Positions 1 through 8,064 of a DNA stretch of 64,000 bases are shown piece after piece; the stretch's first letter is position 1; each line of letters starts with the position of its first letter. Under the pieces are notes generated by a model. The model was not told the origin of the DNA and did no database searches. It saw nothing but the letters and a program-made list of their open reading frames with translations. The stretch is from Pseudarthrobacter polychromogenes (GTDB lineage: Bacteria; Actinomycetota; Actinomycetes; Actinomycetales; Micrococcaceae), in contig NZ_BMKU01000006.1 in assembly GCF_014644495.1 (NCBI RefSeq), positions 62,001-126,000 of the forward strand. The letters are read 5' to 3'. The position numbers and the translations under genes are program-made.

Positions 1-313
1 GCCTCCGGCCTTTCCAGTTGGTGACCCTGCGGTTCGCCTGCTCGGCCGCGGCAATCACCAGCTAACTGAACCGGAGCGTGGGGCCGGGCACTTCGGGCTG
101 CTCACGTTTGCCACGATCGGCCAAAACGGGCCTTAACCAGGCTGAGTGGGGGCGGTCCCCAACGGCCGCCACCACTCATCCCCCCAATAGGTGTGAAGGC
201 CCCCGGAGCGGCCAACGCTTTGGAATTTATCCCCGTTCGAAAACGACCTGCGCTCCACCTTCACACAATCATGATTGTTTCACATTCTAATGAATTTGTG
301 AAAGCCAGCAGGG
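1..313. other. Left-edge region without a supported gene
   Basis: I see no convincing gene here. One plus-strand frame is open from the window edge to a stop at 63-65 and could be the last 20 codons of an upstream gene. A GTG-started minus-strand frame also runs off the left edge. Neither has a recognisable sequence or a good ribosome binding site. The region lies downstream of the minus-strand membrane protein gene, and no strong terminator hairpin is visible. Confidence 0.4.
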
Positions 314-1051
314 TTACTTTTCGGTATATGTCCTCTTGGCAGGCGAGGTCCGGCTGCTTCGTACCCTTGCAGCCCAGATCAGCGCCAGGCCAAGGACGAA
401 GCACAGCACGGCCGTGTAGTTGATGACGAACTCCGCCGCCCCCCACTCCGGAGGCACCGCGGGAAAGAGCAGTGTCAGGGCGATAGCTACTCCGCCTGTT
501 GCGAGGAGCGCGGCAGCGACCCGCACCAGCAAGGGCAGGCGGCTTCGGACAGCGCGGACCATGGCAGGCAGCAGCACCAAGGATATGTACGCGGGATAAG
601 CCCGTCCGGCTGCTCCGTAGTATTCAACAAGAACAAAGTTCCGTTCGCTCTTTTCTGACACAGCTGCAAGGCCTGCCGAGGAACCCACTGTATCCATCAT
701 GAAGAACAGGACCATCAACGCAAGGGAGATGACCAGCAGCACAACCATGCCCGCTTTACCCGTGATGAGCCGGTACGCGCTGTCGGCGCCGAAACCGCGG
801 GTGACCCGGATCCCGACAAAATAGATGGCTGCGAAGATGATGAAGCGCAGCAGCAGGTTGGCCAGGTTGATGCCGCCCAGGGCCTGGTCGATGGCCACGT
901 AGGGCGCCTCGATGCTCAGGAGGATGGCGACGGTCATCAGTCCGAAGATGTAGAACAGCGACCTGTTCTCTCCACGGATGGCGCTGGGCACCCGGGCTGC
1001 AGCGATGAGTCCGCAGGTGGCAAGCGTGGACCACTGAAGAATTTCGATCAT
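314..1051 (-). CDS. Polytopic membrane protein paired with an HTH regulator
   Basis: The 245-residue protein is dominated by hydrophobic stretches from residue 1 to about 235, giving roughly seven membrane segments, with a short basic tail. I do not recognise a catalytic motif. Its ATG overlaps the stop of the upstream regulator gene (ATGA, 1048-1051), so the two are translationally coupled and probably act together. Membrane proteins of this kind beside XRE-like regulators are common in actinobacteria, where their function is largely unknown. A transporter or sensor partner of the regulator is possible. The gene call is firm; the function is not. Confidence 0.75.
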   Translation of the reverse strand: MIEILQWSTLATCGLIAAARVPSAIRGENRSLFYIFGLMTVAILLSIEAPYVAIDQALGGINLANLLLRFIIFAAIYFVGIRVTRGFGADSAYRLITGKAGMVVLLVISLALMVLFFMMDTVGSSAGLAAVSEKSERNFVLVEYYGAAGRAYPAYISLVLLPAMVRAVRSRLPLLVRVAAALLATGGVAIALTLLFPAVPPEWGAAEFVINYTAVLCFVLGLALIWAARVRSSRTSPAKRTYTEK

Positions 1052-1782
1052 CCCAGGTTCTCCCAGATCTTTTCCGTTTGTGCCTGATCCTGCTCCTGGC
1101 GTCGCAGCACCTTGCCCAATGCCTGCAGCCTGTCGCCCGCCAAGGCGGTGAGGTCGCCGTCGGAAAGGCTGTCCAGGGCGGCCTGCCGCGCACCCGGCGG
1201 CCAGCCCGCTTCCTCTTCGGTGATCAGGCCGGTGGCCACAAGGCCGCCGGCCGGTCCAACGCCGGCAGCAAGGGCGGTGGCAAGCGCCAGCTCCGGTGAC
1301 AGCCGGTTGGCGGTCAGCTGCGCTGAATAGTTCTGGGGAGCCACTCCGGTGGCTGCGGAAACGCGGTGCCTCACTTCGCCGTCGTCGATCGCGTCAACCC
1401 AGTTTTTTACCGAGGTGGCGTGCGGGGCGGCGGAAAGAGGCGGGGACGCAGTCCCGGAGCCGGCGGGCTCCATCGCCGGACGGGCAAGGACAGCGCGCAG
1501 GATGTCGGGGGTGGAGACCTGGCTGACAAGTTCGCAACGGGTGGGCGGAACCTGGGGACCGGCCAGGTCCTGGTAGGCCTCGAAGGTGGCCAGGGCCGAG
1601 AGTGGATTCACGTTGTAGGCGCGGCTGATGCTGACCACAGTGCTGACTGAGACTTTTCCACGGACCAGCTGCTGGGCCAGGGTGGTCCTCTTGATCCCTG
1701 AGATCCTGCAGACGTCAGCCGTGCTGGCGTCCGGCGCAATGCCTTGCAGCCAGCGCTGGAACGCCTTGGCGGGGAGGGTCAT
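1048..1782 (-). CDS. Transcriptional regulator with two HTH-like halves
   Basis: The 244-residue protein begins with a Cro/C1-like helix-turn-helix region (about residues 8-70; motif ISGIKRTTLAQQL followed by VSVSTVVSISRAYNVNP). A second stretch at about 120-190 repeats the same pattern (ATGVAPQNYSAQL followed by LSPELALATALAAGVGP), which suggests an internal duplication and a protein with two DNA-binding-like domains in one chain. The C-terminal 40 residues are charged and helical. It is coupled by a 4-bp overlap to the downstream membrane protein gene. It is divergent from the ABC-F gene, from which it is separated by about 250 bp. Confidence 0.75.
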   Translation of the reverse strand: MTLPAKAFQRWLQGIAPDASTADVCRISGIKRTTLAQQLVRGKVSVSTVVSISRAYNVNPLSALATFEAYQDLAGPQVPPTRCELVSQVSTPDILRAVLARPAMEPAGSGTASPPLSAAPHATSVKNWVDAIDDGEVRHRVSAATGVAPQNYSAQLTANRLSPELALATALAAGVGPAGGLVATGLITEEEAGWPPGARQAALDSLSDGDLTALAGDRLQALGKVLRRQEQDQAQTEKIWENLG

Positions 1783-1840
1783 GGACAGCTCTCTGCAGAA
1801 CGGATGGTGTGTCGATTTTAGCGTGCCGCATCCTGGCGGT

Positions 1841-1869
1841 TTTACCCCTGCTGCCGTTTCGACTATGCT
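1841..1869 (+). promoter_or_regulatory. Candidate promoter of the ABC-F operon
   Basis: TTTACC (1841-1846) and TATGCT (1864-1869) are separated by 17 bp, a good sigma-70-type match for a high-GC actinobacterium. Transcription would start near 1876, immediately before the hairpin at 1878-1922. The mRNA would then have a leader of about 158 nt before the ABC-F start codon. Confidence 0.55.
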
Positions 1870-1877
1870 TGATGGTC

Positions 1878-1922
1878 GAGCCCGTTGGTCCGTACACCCC
1901 CCAAGTCCGGACCAGCGGGCTC
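1878..1922 (+). promoter_or_regulatory. Leader hairpin, candidate attenuator of the ABC-F gene
   Basis: Arms 1878-1892 and 1908-1922 form a 15-bp stem with a single G.U wobble and a 15-nt loop. They are followed by a short T-rich stretch (TTTC) and lie 111 bp before the ABC-F start codon. A strong hairpin at the very 5' end of the transcript of an ABC-F protein resembles the ribosome-mediated attenuators known for antibiotic-resistance ABC-F genes. No clean short leader peptide is obvious, so the attenuation mechanism is inference. Confidence 0.5.
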
Positions 1923-2033
1923 TTTCATGTCCTGCGGCCCGGGCTCCTTCCTCCCCGGGTAAATGTCAGGGCCCTGCCAGCCAGTGCTCGGGCAGGAAAC
2001 CCGCTGCGGACGCAGTGGCGAAAGGACAGAACC

Positions 2034-3677
2034 ATGACTGCAACCCTCGTAGCGAAGGACGTTTCCGGCGGCCACGACCACCGGCAGCTTTTCTCCGGGC
2101 TCTCCCTGACAGTGGCCCCCGGGGACGTGGTGGGCGTGGTGGGTGCCAACGGAGCCGGAAAGTCCACGCTGCTGCGGCTCCTCGCCGGCGTGGACCAGCC
2201 GCAGGAAGGTTCCGTCAGCCTCGCCCCCGCCGACGCCTTCGTTGGCTGGCTTCCCCAGGAGCACGAACGCGTGCCGGGTGAAACGGTGGCAGGCTACATT
2301 GCCCGCCGCACCGGCTGTGCCCAGGCCACTGCTGAGATGGAATCCACCGCTGAGGCCCTTGGCAGCGGCGCGCCCGGAGCGGACGACGCCTATGCGCTGG
2401 CCTTCGACAGGTGGATGGCCTCCGGTGCGGCCGATCTTGATGACCGGCTTCCCGCTGTCCTGGCGGACCTTGGGCTGGACACCGGTCCGGATGCGGCCAT
2501 GACCGGCCTTTCCGGCGGGCAGGCAGCGCGGGTGGCGCTGGCGGCGCTGCTGCTGAGCCGGTTCGACGTGGTGCTGCTTGACGAGCCCACCAACGATCTT
2601 GACCTCGAAGGACTCGCCAAGCTGGAGGACTTTGTCACAGGCCTGCGCGGCGGCGTGGTGCTGGTAAGCCACGACCGCGAGTTCCTTGCGCGCTGCGTCA
2701 CCACTGTGGTGGAACTGGACCTGGCGCAGAACGCCGTGGCCGTGTACGACGGCGGCTACGACGCCTTCCTGGAGGAACGGTCCGTTGCCAGGCGGCACGC
2801 ACGGGAGAAGTACGAGGAATTTGCGGCCACCAAGGCCGACCTGGTGTCCCGGGCGCGCACCCAGCGCGAATGGAGTTCCCAGGGTGTCCGGAACGCAATC
2901 AAGAAGAGTCCGGACAATGACAAGATCCGCCGCGCAGCCAGCACGGAATCCTCCGAGAAACAGGCCCAAAAGGTGCGGCAGATGGAATCGCGGATCTCAC
3001 GGCTGGACGTGGTGGAGGAGCCGCGGAAGGAATGGCAGCTGCAGTTCTCGATCGGAAAAGCGCCGCGTTCCAGCTCCGTGGTGGCAACCCTCCGAGACGC
3101 GGTGGTCCGGCAGGGCGACTTCACCCTGGGGCCCGTCAACCTGCAGCTCAACGGCGGGGAACGCATCGGCATCACGGGGCCCAACGGCGCCGGCAAGTCC
3201 ACCCTGCTGCGCCTGCTGCTGGGCGGCATCCAGCCTGACTCAGGCAGTGCCGCGATGGGTGCTTCCGTGGCCATCGGCGAGATCGACCAGGCCCGCGGAC
3301 TGCTCGCGGGCAACCTGACACTGGCCGACGCCGTGGAAGCAGTCCTCGTTGACCTGAACCCGGCCGAGGTCCGCACACTCCTGGCGAAATTCGGACTCAA
3401 AGCCGACCATACGTCCCGGACTGTGGAGTCCCTGTCACCTGGGGAGCGGACGCGGGCGGCTTTGGCCCTCCTGCAGGCCAAGGGCGTGAACCTCCTTGTC
3501 CTTGACGAGCCCACCAACCACTTGGACCTTCCGGCCATTGAGCAGCTCGAAGAAGCGCTGGAAAGCTACGAGGGCGCGCTGCTGCTGGTCACCCACGACC
3601 GCAGGCTGCTGGAAAACGTACGGCTGGATGTACGTTGGAATGTGGACAACGGAACGGTAGAGGAGCAGCAGCAATGA
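2034..3677 (+). CDS. ABC-F family ATPase (ribosome-associated)
   Basis: The 547-residue protein has two ABC ATPase domains and no membrane segments. Domain 1 has Walker A GANGAGKST (about 37-45), signature LSGGQ and Walker B LLDEPTNDLD. Domain 2 has GPNGAGKST (about 382-390), signature LSPGE and LVLDEPTNHLD. A charged linker of about 100 residues separates them. ABC-F proteins bind the ribosomal E site and act in translation control or in protection from peptidyl-transferase antibiotics. The start at 2034 is preceded by AAAGGA. A longer in-frame opening exists upstream but lacks a ribosome binding site and would cover the leader hairpin. The gene overlaps the next ABC exporter gene by 4 bp. 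The leader hairpin and this coupling favour an antibiotic-resistance role, which is inference. Confidence 0.88.
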   Translation: MTATLVAKDVSGGHDHRQLFSGLSLTVAPGDVVGVVGANGAGKSTLLRLLAGVDQPQEGSVSLAPADAFVGWLPQEHERVPGETVAGYIARRTGCAQATAEMESTAEALGSGAPGADDAYALAFDRWMASGAADLDDRLPAVLADLGLDTGPDAAMTGLSGGQAARVALAALLLSRFDVVLLDEPTNDLDLEGLAKLEDFVTGLRGGVVLVSHDREFLARCVTTVVELDLAQNAVAVYDGGYDAFLEERSVARRHAREKYEEFAATKADLVSRARTQREWSSQGVRNAIKKSPDNDKIRRAASTESSEKQAQKVRQMESRISRLDVVEEPRKEWQLQFSIGKAPRSSSVVATLRDAVVRQGDFTLGPVNLQLNGGERIGITGPNGAGKSTLLRLLLGGIQPDSGSAAMGASVAIGEIDQARGLLAGNLTLADAVEAVLVDLNPAEVRTLLAKFGLKADHTSRTVESLSPGERTRAALALLQAKGVNLLVLDEPTNHLDLPAIEQLEEALESYEGALLLVTHDRRLLENVRLDVRWNVDNGTVEEQQQ

Positions 3678-5587
3678 GCATGGAAGGGGTGGCCTGGAGC
3701 TCCCTGTACAAGATCACCCGGTCGACGAGCGGTTCCCAACCCTTTTCGAAGGCCACCCTGAAGCGTGTCCTGGGCTTTGCCCGGCCGCACCGCGGAAAGT
3801 TAATCGCCTTCGTGGCACTGTCCGTGGTGATGGCGTTCCTCGCCGTTGCCACGCCTGTCCTCGCCGGACAGGTGGTGGACGCCATCGTGGCGAAGGCCGC
3901 CACCGGGGAAGTGGTGCGGCTCGCCGTGCTGATCGCCGTCGTGGCCGTAGCAGAGGCAGGCCTGGGCCTGGTGAACCGCTGGCTTTCGTCCACGATTGGC
4001 GAGGGCGTGATCGTGGACCTGCGCACCAGGGTCTTTGACCACGTGCAGAAGATGCCCATAGCGTTCTTCACCCGCACACGCACCGGGGCGCTGGTCAGCA
4101 GGCTGAACAATGACGTGATCGGTGCCCAGTCCGCCTTCGCCGGCACCCTGTCCGGCGTGGTCAGCAACGTGGTGGCCCTGGTCCTGACCCTCATCGTGAT
4201 GCTGGGAACCTCCTGGCAGGTGACGGTCCTGGCGATGATCCTGCTGCCGGTCTTCCTCATCCCCGCCCGGCGCATGGGCTCCAAACTCGCGGACCTGCGG
4301 CGCGAAGCGGCGGAACACAATGCCGCCATGGGCACGCAGATGACCGAGCGCTTCTCCGCCCCCGGCGCCACCCTGGTCAAGCTCTTCGGGCGCCCCGACG
4401 AGGAATCCCGGGAATTCGCCGTCCGCGCAGGACGTGTCCGTGACATCGGAGTCCGGACCGCCATGCTGCAGTTCACCTTCGTCACGGCCTTGACCCTCGT
4501 TTCTGCGCTCGCGCTCGCCCTGGTCTACGGGATGGGCGGTTGGCTGGCGATCACCGGCCAACTGGCTGCGGGCGACGTCGTGGTCCTGGCGCTGCTGCTC
4601 ACCAGGCTGTACGCCCCGCTCACTGCACTGTCCAACGCGCGGGTGGAAATCATGAGTGCCCTGGTCAGCTTCGAGCGCGTCTTCGAAATCCTTGACCTCA
4701 AGCCGCTCATCAGCCAGAAGCCGGACGCTGTGGAATCGCCGCGCGGCCCGCTCTCCGTGGAGTTCGACGATGTCCGGTTCTCCTATCCCTCTGCGGACAA
4801 GGTGTCCCTGGCCTCCCTCGAAGACGTCTCCACCCTGGATACCCGCGGCGGCGAGGAAGTCCTGCACGGGGTCAGCTTCCGGGTTGAGCCCGGGCAGACG
4901 GTGGCCTTGGTGGGCTCTTCGGGTGCCGGCAAGTCAACCATCGCGCAGCTGCTGGCCCGGCTTTACGACGTCGATTCCGGCGCTGTCCGTTTTGGTGGAG
5001 TGACGCCCGGAAAAGGGGTGGATGTCCGCGACCTGACCTTCGACTCGCTCCGGGACACACTGGGCATGGTGACCCAGGACGGCCACCTGTTCCACGAGAG
5101 CATTGCCTCCAACCTGCGCCTGGCCCGCCCGGACGCAACCGAAGAGGAGATGTGGGAGGCCATCCGGCAGGCCCGGCTGGAGTCCATGATCCGGTCACTC
5201 CCGGACGGGCTGGACACCGTGGTGGGGGAGCGCGGCTACCGGCTTTCCGGCGGTGAACGCCAACGTCTCACCATCGCCCGGCTGCTGATCGCCCAGCCCC
5301 GGGTGGTCATCCTCGATGAGGCAACGGCGGCGCTCGACTCCACCAACGAAGCTGCCGTGCAGGCTGCCCTCGGGGCGGCACTCGAGGGGCGCACCGCCGT
5401 CGTGATTGCGCACCGCCTCTCCACCGTCCGCGCCGCGGACGCCATCCTGGTGGTGGAGGACGGCCGGATTGTGGAACGCGGGACCCACACCGAACTCCTC
5501 GCTGCCGAGGGGCGGTACGCCGAGCTCTACCGCACGCAGTTCAACGAGGCCACCGCTGTTGCCCAGGAAGCAGTTCCCGAGCTCTAG
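3674..5587 (+). CDS. ABC exporter half-transporter (membrane and ATPase domains)
   Basis: The 637-residue protein has a type IV ABC exporter membrane domain (about residues 35-335, six segments) followed by one ATPase domain. Visible motifs are Walker A GSSGAGKST, signature LSGGERQR, Walker B VVILDEATAALD with the catalytic Glu, and the H-loop AHRLSTV. It probably works as a homodimer that exports a drug or lipid-like substrate. Its ATG overlaps the ABC-F stop (ATGA), so it is co-translated with that gene. This is an unusual pairing of a ribosome-protection-type factor with an exporter, consistent with a resistance operon. It ends in a 4-bp tail-to-tail overlap with the convergent NUDIX gene. 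Confidence 0.88.
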   Translation: MSMEGVAWSSLYKITRSTSGSQPFSKATLKRVLGFARPHRGKLIAFVALSVVMAFLAVATPVLAGQVVDAIVAKAATGEVVRLAVLIAVVAVAEAGLGLVNRWLSSTIGEGVIVDLRTRVFDHVQKMPIAFFTRTRTGALVSRLNNDVIGAQSAFAGTLSGVVSNVVALVLTLIVMLGTSWQVTVLAMILLPVFLIPARRMGSKLADLRREAAEHNAAMGTQMTERFSAPGATLVKLFGRPDEESREFAVRAGRVRDIGVRTAMLQFTFVTALTLVSALALALVYGMGGWLAITGQLAAGDVVVLALLLTRLYAPLTALSNARVEIMSALVSFERVFEILDLKPLISQKPDAVESPRGPLSVEFDDVRFSYPSADKVSLASLEDVSTLDTRGGEEVLHGVSFRVEPGQTVALVGSSGAGKSTIAQLLARLYDVDSGAVRFGGVTPGKGVDVRDLTFDSLRDTLGMVTQDGHLFHESIASNLRLARPDATEEEMWEAIRQARLESMIRSLPDGLDTVVGERGYRLSGGERQRLTIARLLIAQPRVVILDEATAALDSTNEAAVQAALGAALEGRTAVVIAHRLSTVRAADAILVVEDGRIVERGTHTELLAAEGRYAELYRTQFNEATAVAQEAVPEL

Positions 5588-6003
5588 GCCTGCCTGTCCG
5601 CGCTCCCGGACCTTGCCAGCTCCGGGAGGATATGGTCCGTCAGCAGCGGGGCAAGGTCCCGGGTGGGTTCGGCGCCCAGCGTCAGCCACCGGATCTCGGC
5701 GATTTCCGCGGAAGGGTAGGCCTCCCACACTCCCGGGGCCATAAAAACTGTTGCCTCGATGTCCGTGGCGGCCTCATTCGCGGCATCGGCGATCCACACC
5801 CCCATCAGCTGCAGTTCCCGGGGATCGAGGACGATGCCCACCTCTTCCGCGAGCTCACGTGCTGCCGCCTGGACGGCTGTCTCCCCGGCCTCGGGTTTGC
5901 CGCCGGGATGCATGAACATGGCCGTGCCGCGTTTCCTCACGGTCAGGAGCCGGCCAGCCTTGTCGAAGACACAGACAGCCGAGACCACAATGCGGTTTTT
6001 CAT
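5584..6003 (-). CDS. NUDIX hydrolase
   Basis: The 139-residue protein carries a complete NUDIX box, GGKPEAGETAVQAAAREL followed by AEEVG, at about residues 35-58. It should hydrolyse a nucleoside diphosphate linked to another moiety; the sequence resembles MutT-like small housekeeping members, but the substrate is unknown. The start at 6003 (MKNRIVV) begins the conserved beta strand; an upstream in-frame opening is only the shadow of the overlapping neighbour. The start overlaps the stop of the DUF6314 gene by 4 bp (6000-6003), so the two form an operon. Confidence 0.88.
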   Translation of the reverse strand: MKNRIVVSAVCVFDKAGRLLTVRKRGTAMFMHPGGKPEAGETAVQAAARELAEEVGIVLDPRELQLMGVWIADAANEAATDIEATVFMAPGVWEAYPSAEIAEIRWLTLGAEPTRDLAPLLTDHILPELARSGSADRQA

Positions 6004-6497
6004 GCTGCGGGGCCCTGCCTGCGCACCAGGTGTGACGTCAGCAGCAGGTCCTTGCGGGGGCCCTGGACGTCCCAGGTGTAGCTGAACCTGTCCTGGCCCC
6101 CATAGACGTACGTAACGCGGTAGGTATCGGGATCGCACCAGTGGTTGTCAAGGTTGGACGCCGGAGTGAAGCTCATCCGGTGGAAAGGCCTGCCGTCAGG
6201 GAAGAACACGTCCATCGCATCCGGGCCCCCGGCAGCCCGCAGGAGGTATTCGCGGGAGGCGGGGCCCGTGAAGGAGGGCCAGCGCATGGTGCCTTCCTCA
6301 CGGAAGGCCAGGCCGCCGTCGTCCGTGGGGACAAAATGTACGACGCCGGAGAAGGTTCCGCGGGTGCCATCCGCACGGTCCAACAGGTCCCGCTGGACCG
6401 TCCACTGCCCGGCTCTGGCAGCGTCCGCGGCGGGGCCGGGTGAGGCGGGGCCGAGGAGGTAGGCGCGGAGCGCGAACTCCGGGGGAGGAAAGTTCAA
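6000..6497 (-). CDS. DUF6314 family protein
   Basis: The 165-residue soluble protein matches my recollection of DUF6314: an N-terminal LLG motif, central EGTMRWPSF, and a C-terminal HWCDPDTYRV and SYTWDVQGPRKD region. The fold is probably a small beta-barrel that binds a ligand. Its biochemical role is not established. It is coupled by a 4-bp overlap to the NUDIX gene, and the same pairing could mean a common metabolite. The gene starts one base before the end of tRNA-Arg. Confidence 0.8.
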   Translation of the reverse strand: MNFPPPEFALRAYLLGPASPGPAADAARAGQWTVQRDLLDRADGTRGTFSGVVHFVPTDDGGLAFREEGTMRWPSFTGPASREYLLRAAGGPDAMDVFFPDGRPFHRMSFTPASNLDNHWCDPDTYRVTYVYGGQDRFSYTWDVQGPRKDLLLTSHLVRRQGPAA

Positions 6498-6498
6498 G

Positions 6499-6571
6499 TG
6501 CCCTCGATTGGAATCGAACCAACGACACCGGCTTTAGGAGAGCCGTGCTCTATCCACTGAGCTACGAGGGC
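6499..6571 (-). tRNA. tRNA-Arg (anticodon CCT)
   Basis: The 73-nt cloverleaf reads well on the minus strand: a 7-bp acceptor stem GCCCTCG/CGAGGGC with discriminator A, D arm GCTC/GAGC, anticodon stem CGGCT/AGCCG with loop CTCCTAA (anticodon CCT), and T arm GTTGG/CCAAT with loop TTCGATT. No CCA is encoded. It should decode AGG arginine codons. Confidence 0.95.
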
Positions 6572-6654
6572 TTAGCATCCGGCGGATCGGCAGGCCAGTC
6601 CGGCCGGACACGGATACAAGCATACAAGGTGCTGGGCCGTACTACGCTCAAGGC

Positions 6655-7410
6655 ATGAGTTCAGCGCCGTCCGCCGCCATGCCTGCCACGTTAATTCCGG
6701 ATACCGCGTCCACCCGCCAGTACATCGGCGCCTGGTCGGTGCTGAGCGTCCTGCAGTATTTTGCCGCGGAAGCGGCAGTGATCGGTGCCTGGGCTGGCCC
6801 CAGGCACTATGACCTGCGGACGGGGTACATCAGTGACCTTGGCGCCCTAAACTGCGGCATCTTTGACGGCCGTGCGGTGTGTTCCCCCTTGAACTGGCTG
6901 ATGAACGCCTCATTCGTGGTCCAGGGGCTCGGCATGCTGCTGGGTGCCCTTTTGCTGAGCTCCGGGCTGCTCTGCGTGGCGGCCCGGGCGGATCTGCGGG
7001 TGCAGCCGCGGCGCAGGCCCTGGCTGGCGGCTGTCTGGGTCCGGATCCTGACCGGGACGGCCGGGGCCGGCACTGTGATCGTGGGGCTGGTGCCCCAGGA
7101 CGCAGGTTCCGGCTGGCACATCGTGGGGGCGGTGATGTACTTCCTCGCCGGGGCCGCCGCCCTGCTGGTCCTGGGCATCCTTTGGCTGCGGAAATCAAAC
7201 TTCGCCTGGTTCATCCTGGTGTGCGGTGCCGTGTCCCTCGCCGCCTTGGTGACGGGCGGCCTGACGGGAATGGACATTCCGGAGCCTGGCACGCTTGAGC
7301 GGCTCATGGGTTATCCGGTCACCCTGGGCATGGCCACTGCAGGACTGGTTATTGCCCGCCAGGTCCACCGCCACCGCAAAATGATGCGGGCCCGGGCAGC
7401 CCTCAGCTAG
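6655..7410 (+). CDS. DUF998-like integral membrane protein
   Basis: The 251-residue protein has about six membrane segments and the features of DUF998-type proteins: an early motif HYDLRTGYISDLGA, a later segment with GLVPQDAG and a GWHIVGAVMYFLAG helix. No enzymatic residues can be assigned. The ATG at 6655 follows the tRNA and starts a new plus-strand unit. The 3' end overlaps the convergent membrane protein gene by 8 bp (7403-7410). Confidence 0.8.
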   Translation: MSSAPSAAMPATLIPDTASTRQYIGAWSVLSVLQYFAAEAAVIGAWAGPRHYDLRTGYISDLGALNCGIFDGRAVCSPLNWLMNASFVVQGLGMLLGALLLSSGLLCVAARADLRVQPRRRPWLAAVWVRILTGTAGAGTVIVGLVPQDAGSGWHIVGAVMYFLAGAAALLVLGILWLRKSNFAWFILVCGAVSLAALVTGGLTGMDIPEPGTLERLMGYPVTLGMATAGLVIARQVHRHRKMMRARAALS

Positions 7411-8032
7411 CGGCTCTGGGCTTGCGGGCGCCGAGGACAACGGCGGCGGCGCCCGCCAGCAGGCTGAGGACCAAGAGGACCCAACCGGCCACGGTGAGTC
7501 CGGAGGCGAGGGCCACCTGGCCGGCGTCGGCAGTTCCGGAGACCAGCACTCCGTCGATGGCGGCGTTGCCCCAGAGCCGGACCACAACGAACAACAGCGG
7601 CAAGGACCAGAGCGCCCAGCGCAGGGCCTTCCGGGCCACGTTCGTGCCGATCAGCAGCAGCCAGGTGAATCCGAAGATCAGCGGGAACAGGGTCCCCGCT
7701 GTTTTGTGCACGTAGTTAAGCTGGCCGCGCGCGTCGTCGTCCATCACGGCCTGGAGCTGGCTGACGTAGGCCGCATCGAAGCCGCCGATGAGCGAATCCG
7801 GCATGGCCAGGCCTGTGGAGAGGTCACGCATCTGCTCCAGGGTCAGCAGGTGCAGGTACCAGAAGAGGAACAGGCTGGCCACCACGCCGGCGATCAGGAT
7901 GAGGTTGCTGTTGTTTTGGGCTTTCTGCGGCGTGCGCGCCGTGGTGGGGTTCACCACCGGCGGCAGATGGTGCTGCGGTACCGCCGCCTTCGAGCCGTGT
8001 TTCTTGATCCGCTGGGCAGGTGTTTTGGCCAT
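7403..8032 (-). CDS. Integral membrane protein of unknown function
   Basis: The 209-residue protein has a basic, proline-rich N-terminal 40 residues, one membrane segment (about 45-62), an external loop with an MRDLST and FDAAYVSQLQ region, and three further segments in the C-terminal half. I do not recognise a family. I chose the ATG at 8032 (MAKTPAQRIKK) because the longer frame upstream would run through the divergent phosphatase start. The two divergent start codons are only about 32 bp apart, so one or both transcripts probably have almost no leader. Confidence 0.75.
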   Translation of the reverse strand: MAKTPAQRIKKHGSKAAVPQHHLPPVVNPTTARTPQKAQNNSNLILIAGVVASLFLFWYLHLLTLEQMRDLSTGLAMPDSLIGGFDAAYVSQLQAVMDDDARGQLNYVHKTAGTLFPLIFGFTWLLLIGTNVARKALRWALWSLPLLFVVVRLWGNAAIDGVLVSGTADAGQVALASGLTVAGWVLLVLSLLAGAAAVVLGARKPRAAS

Positions 8033-8064
8033 GGCTTCATTATCGCGCCCCTTAAACTGAAGCC

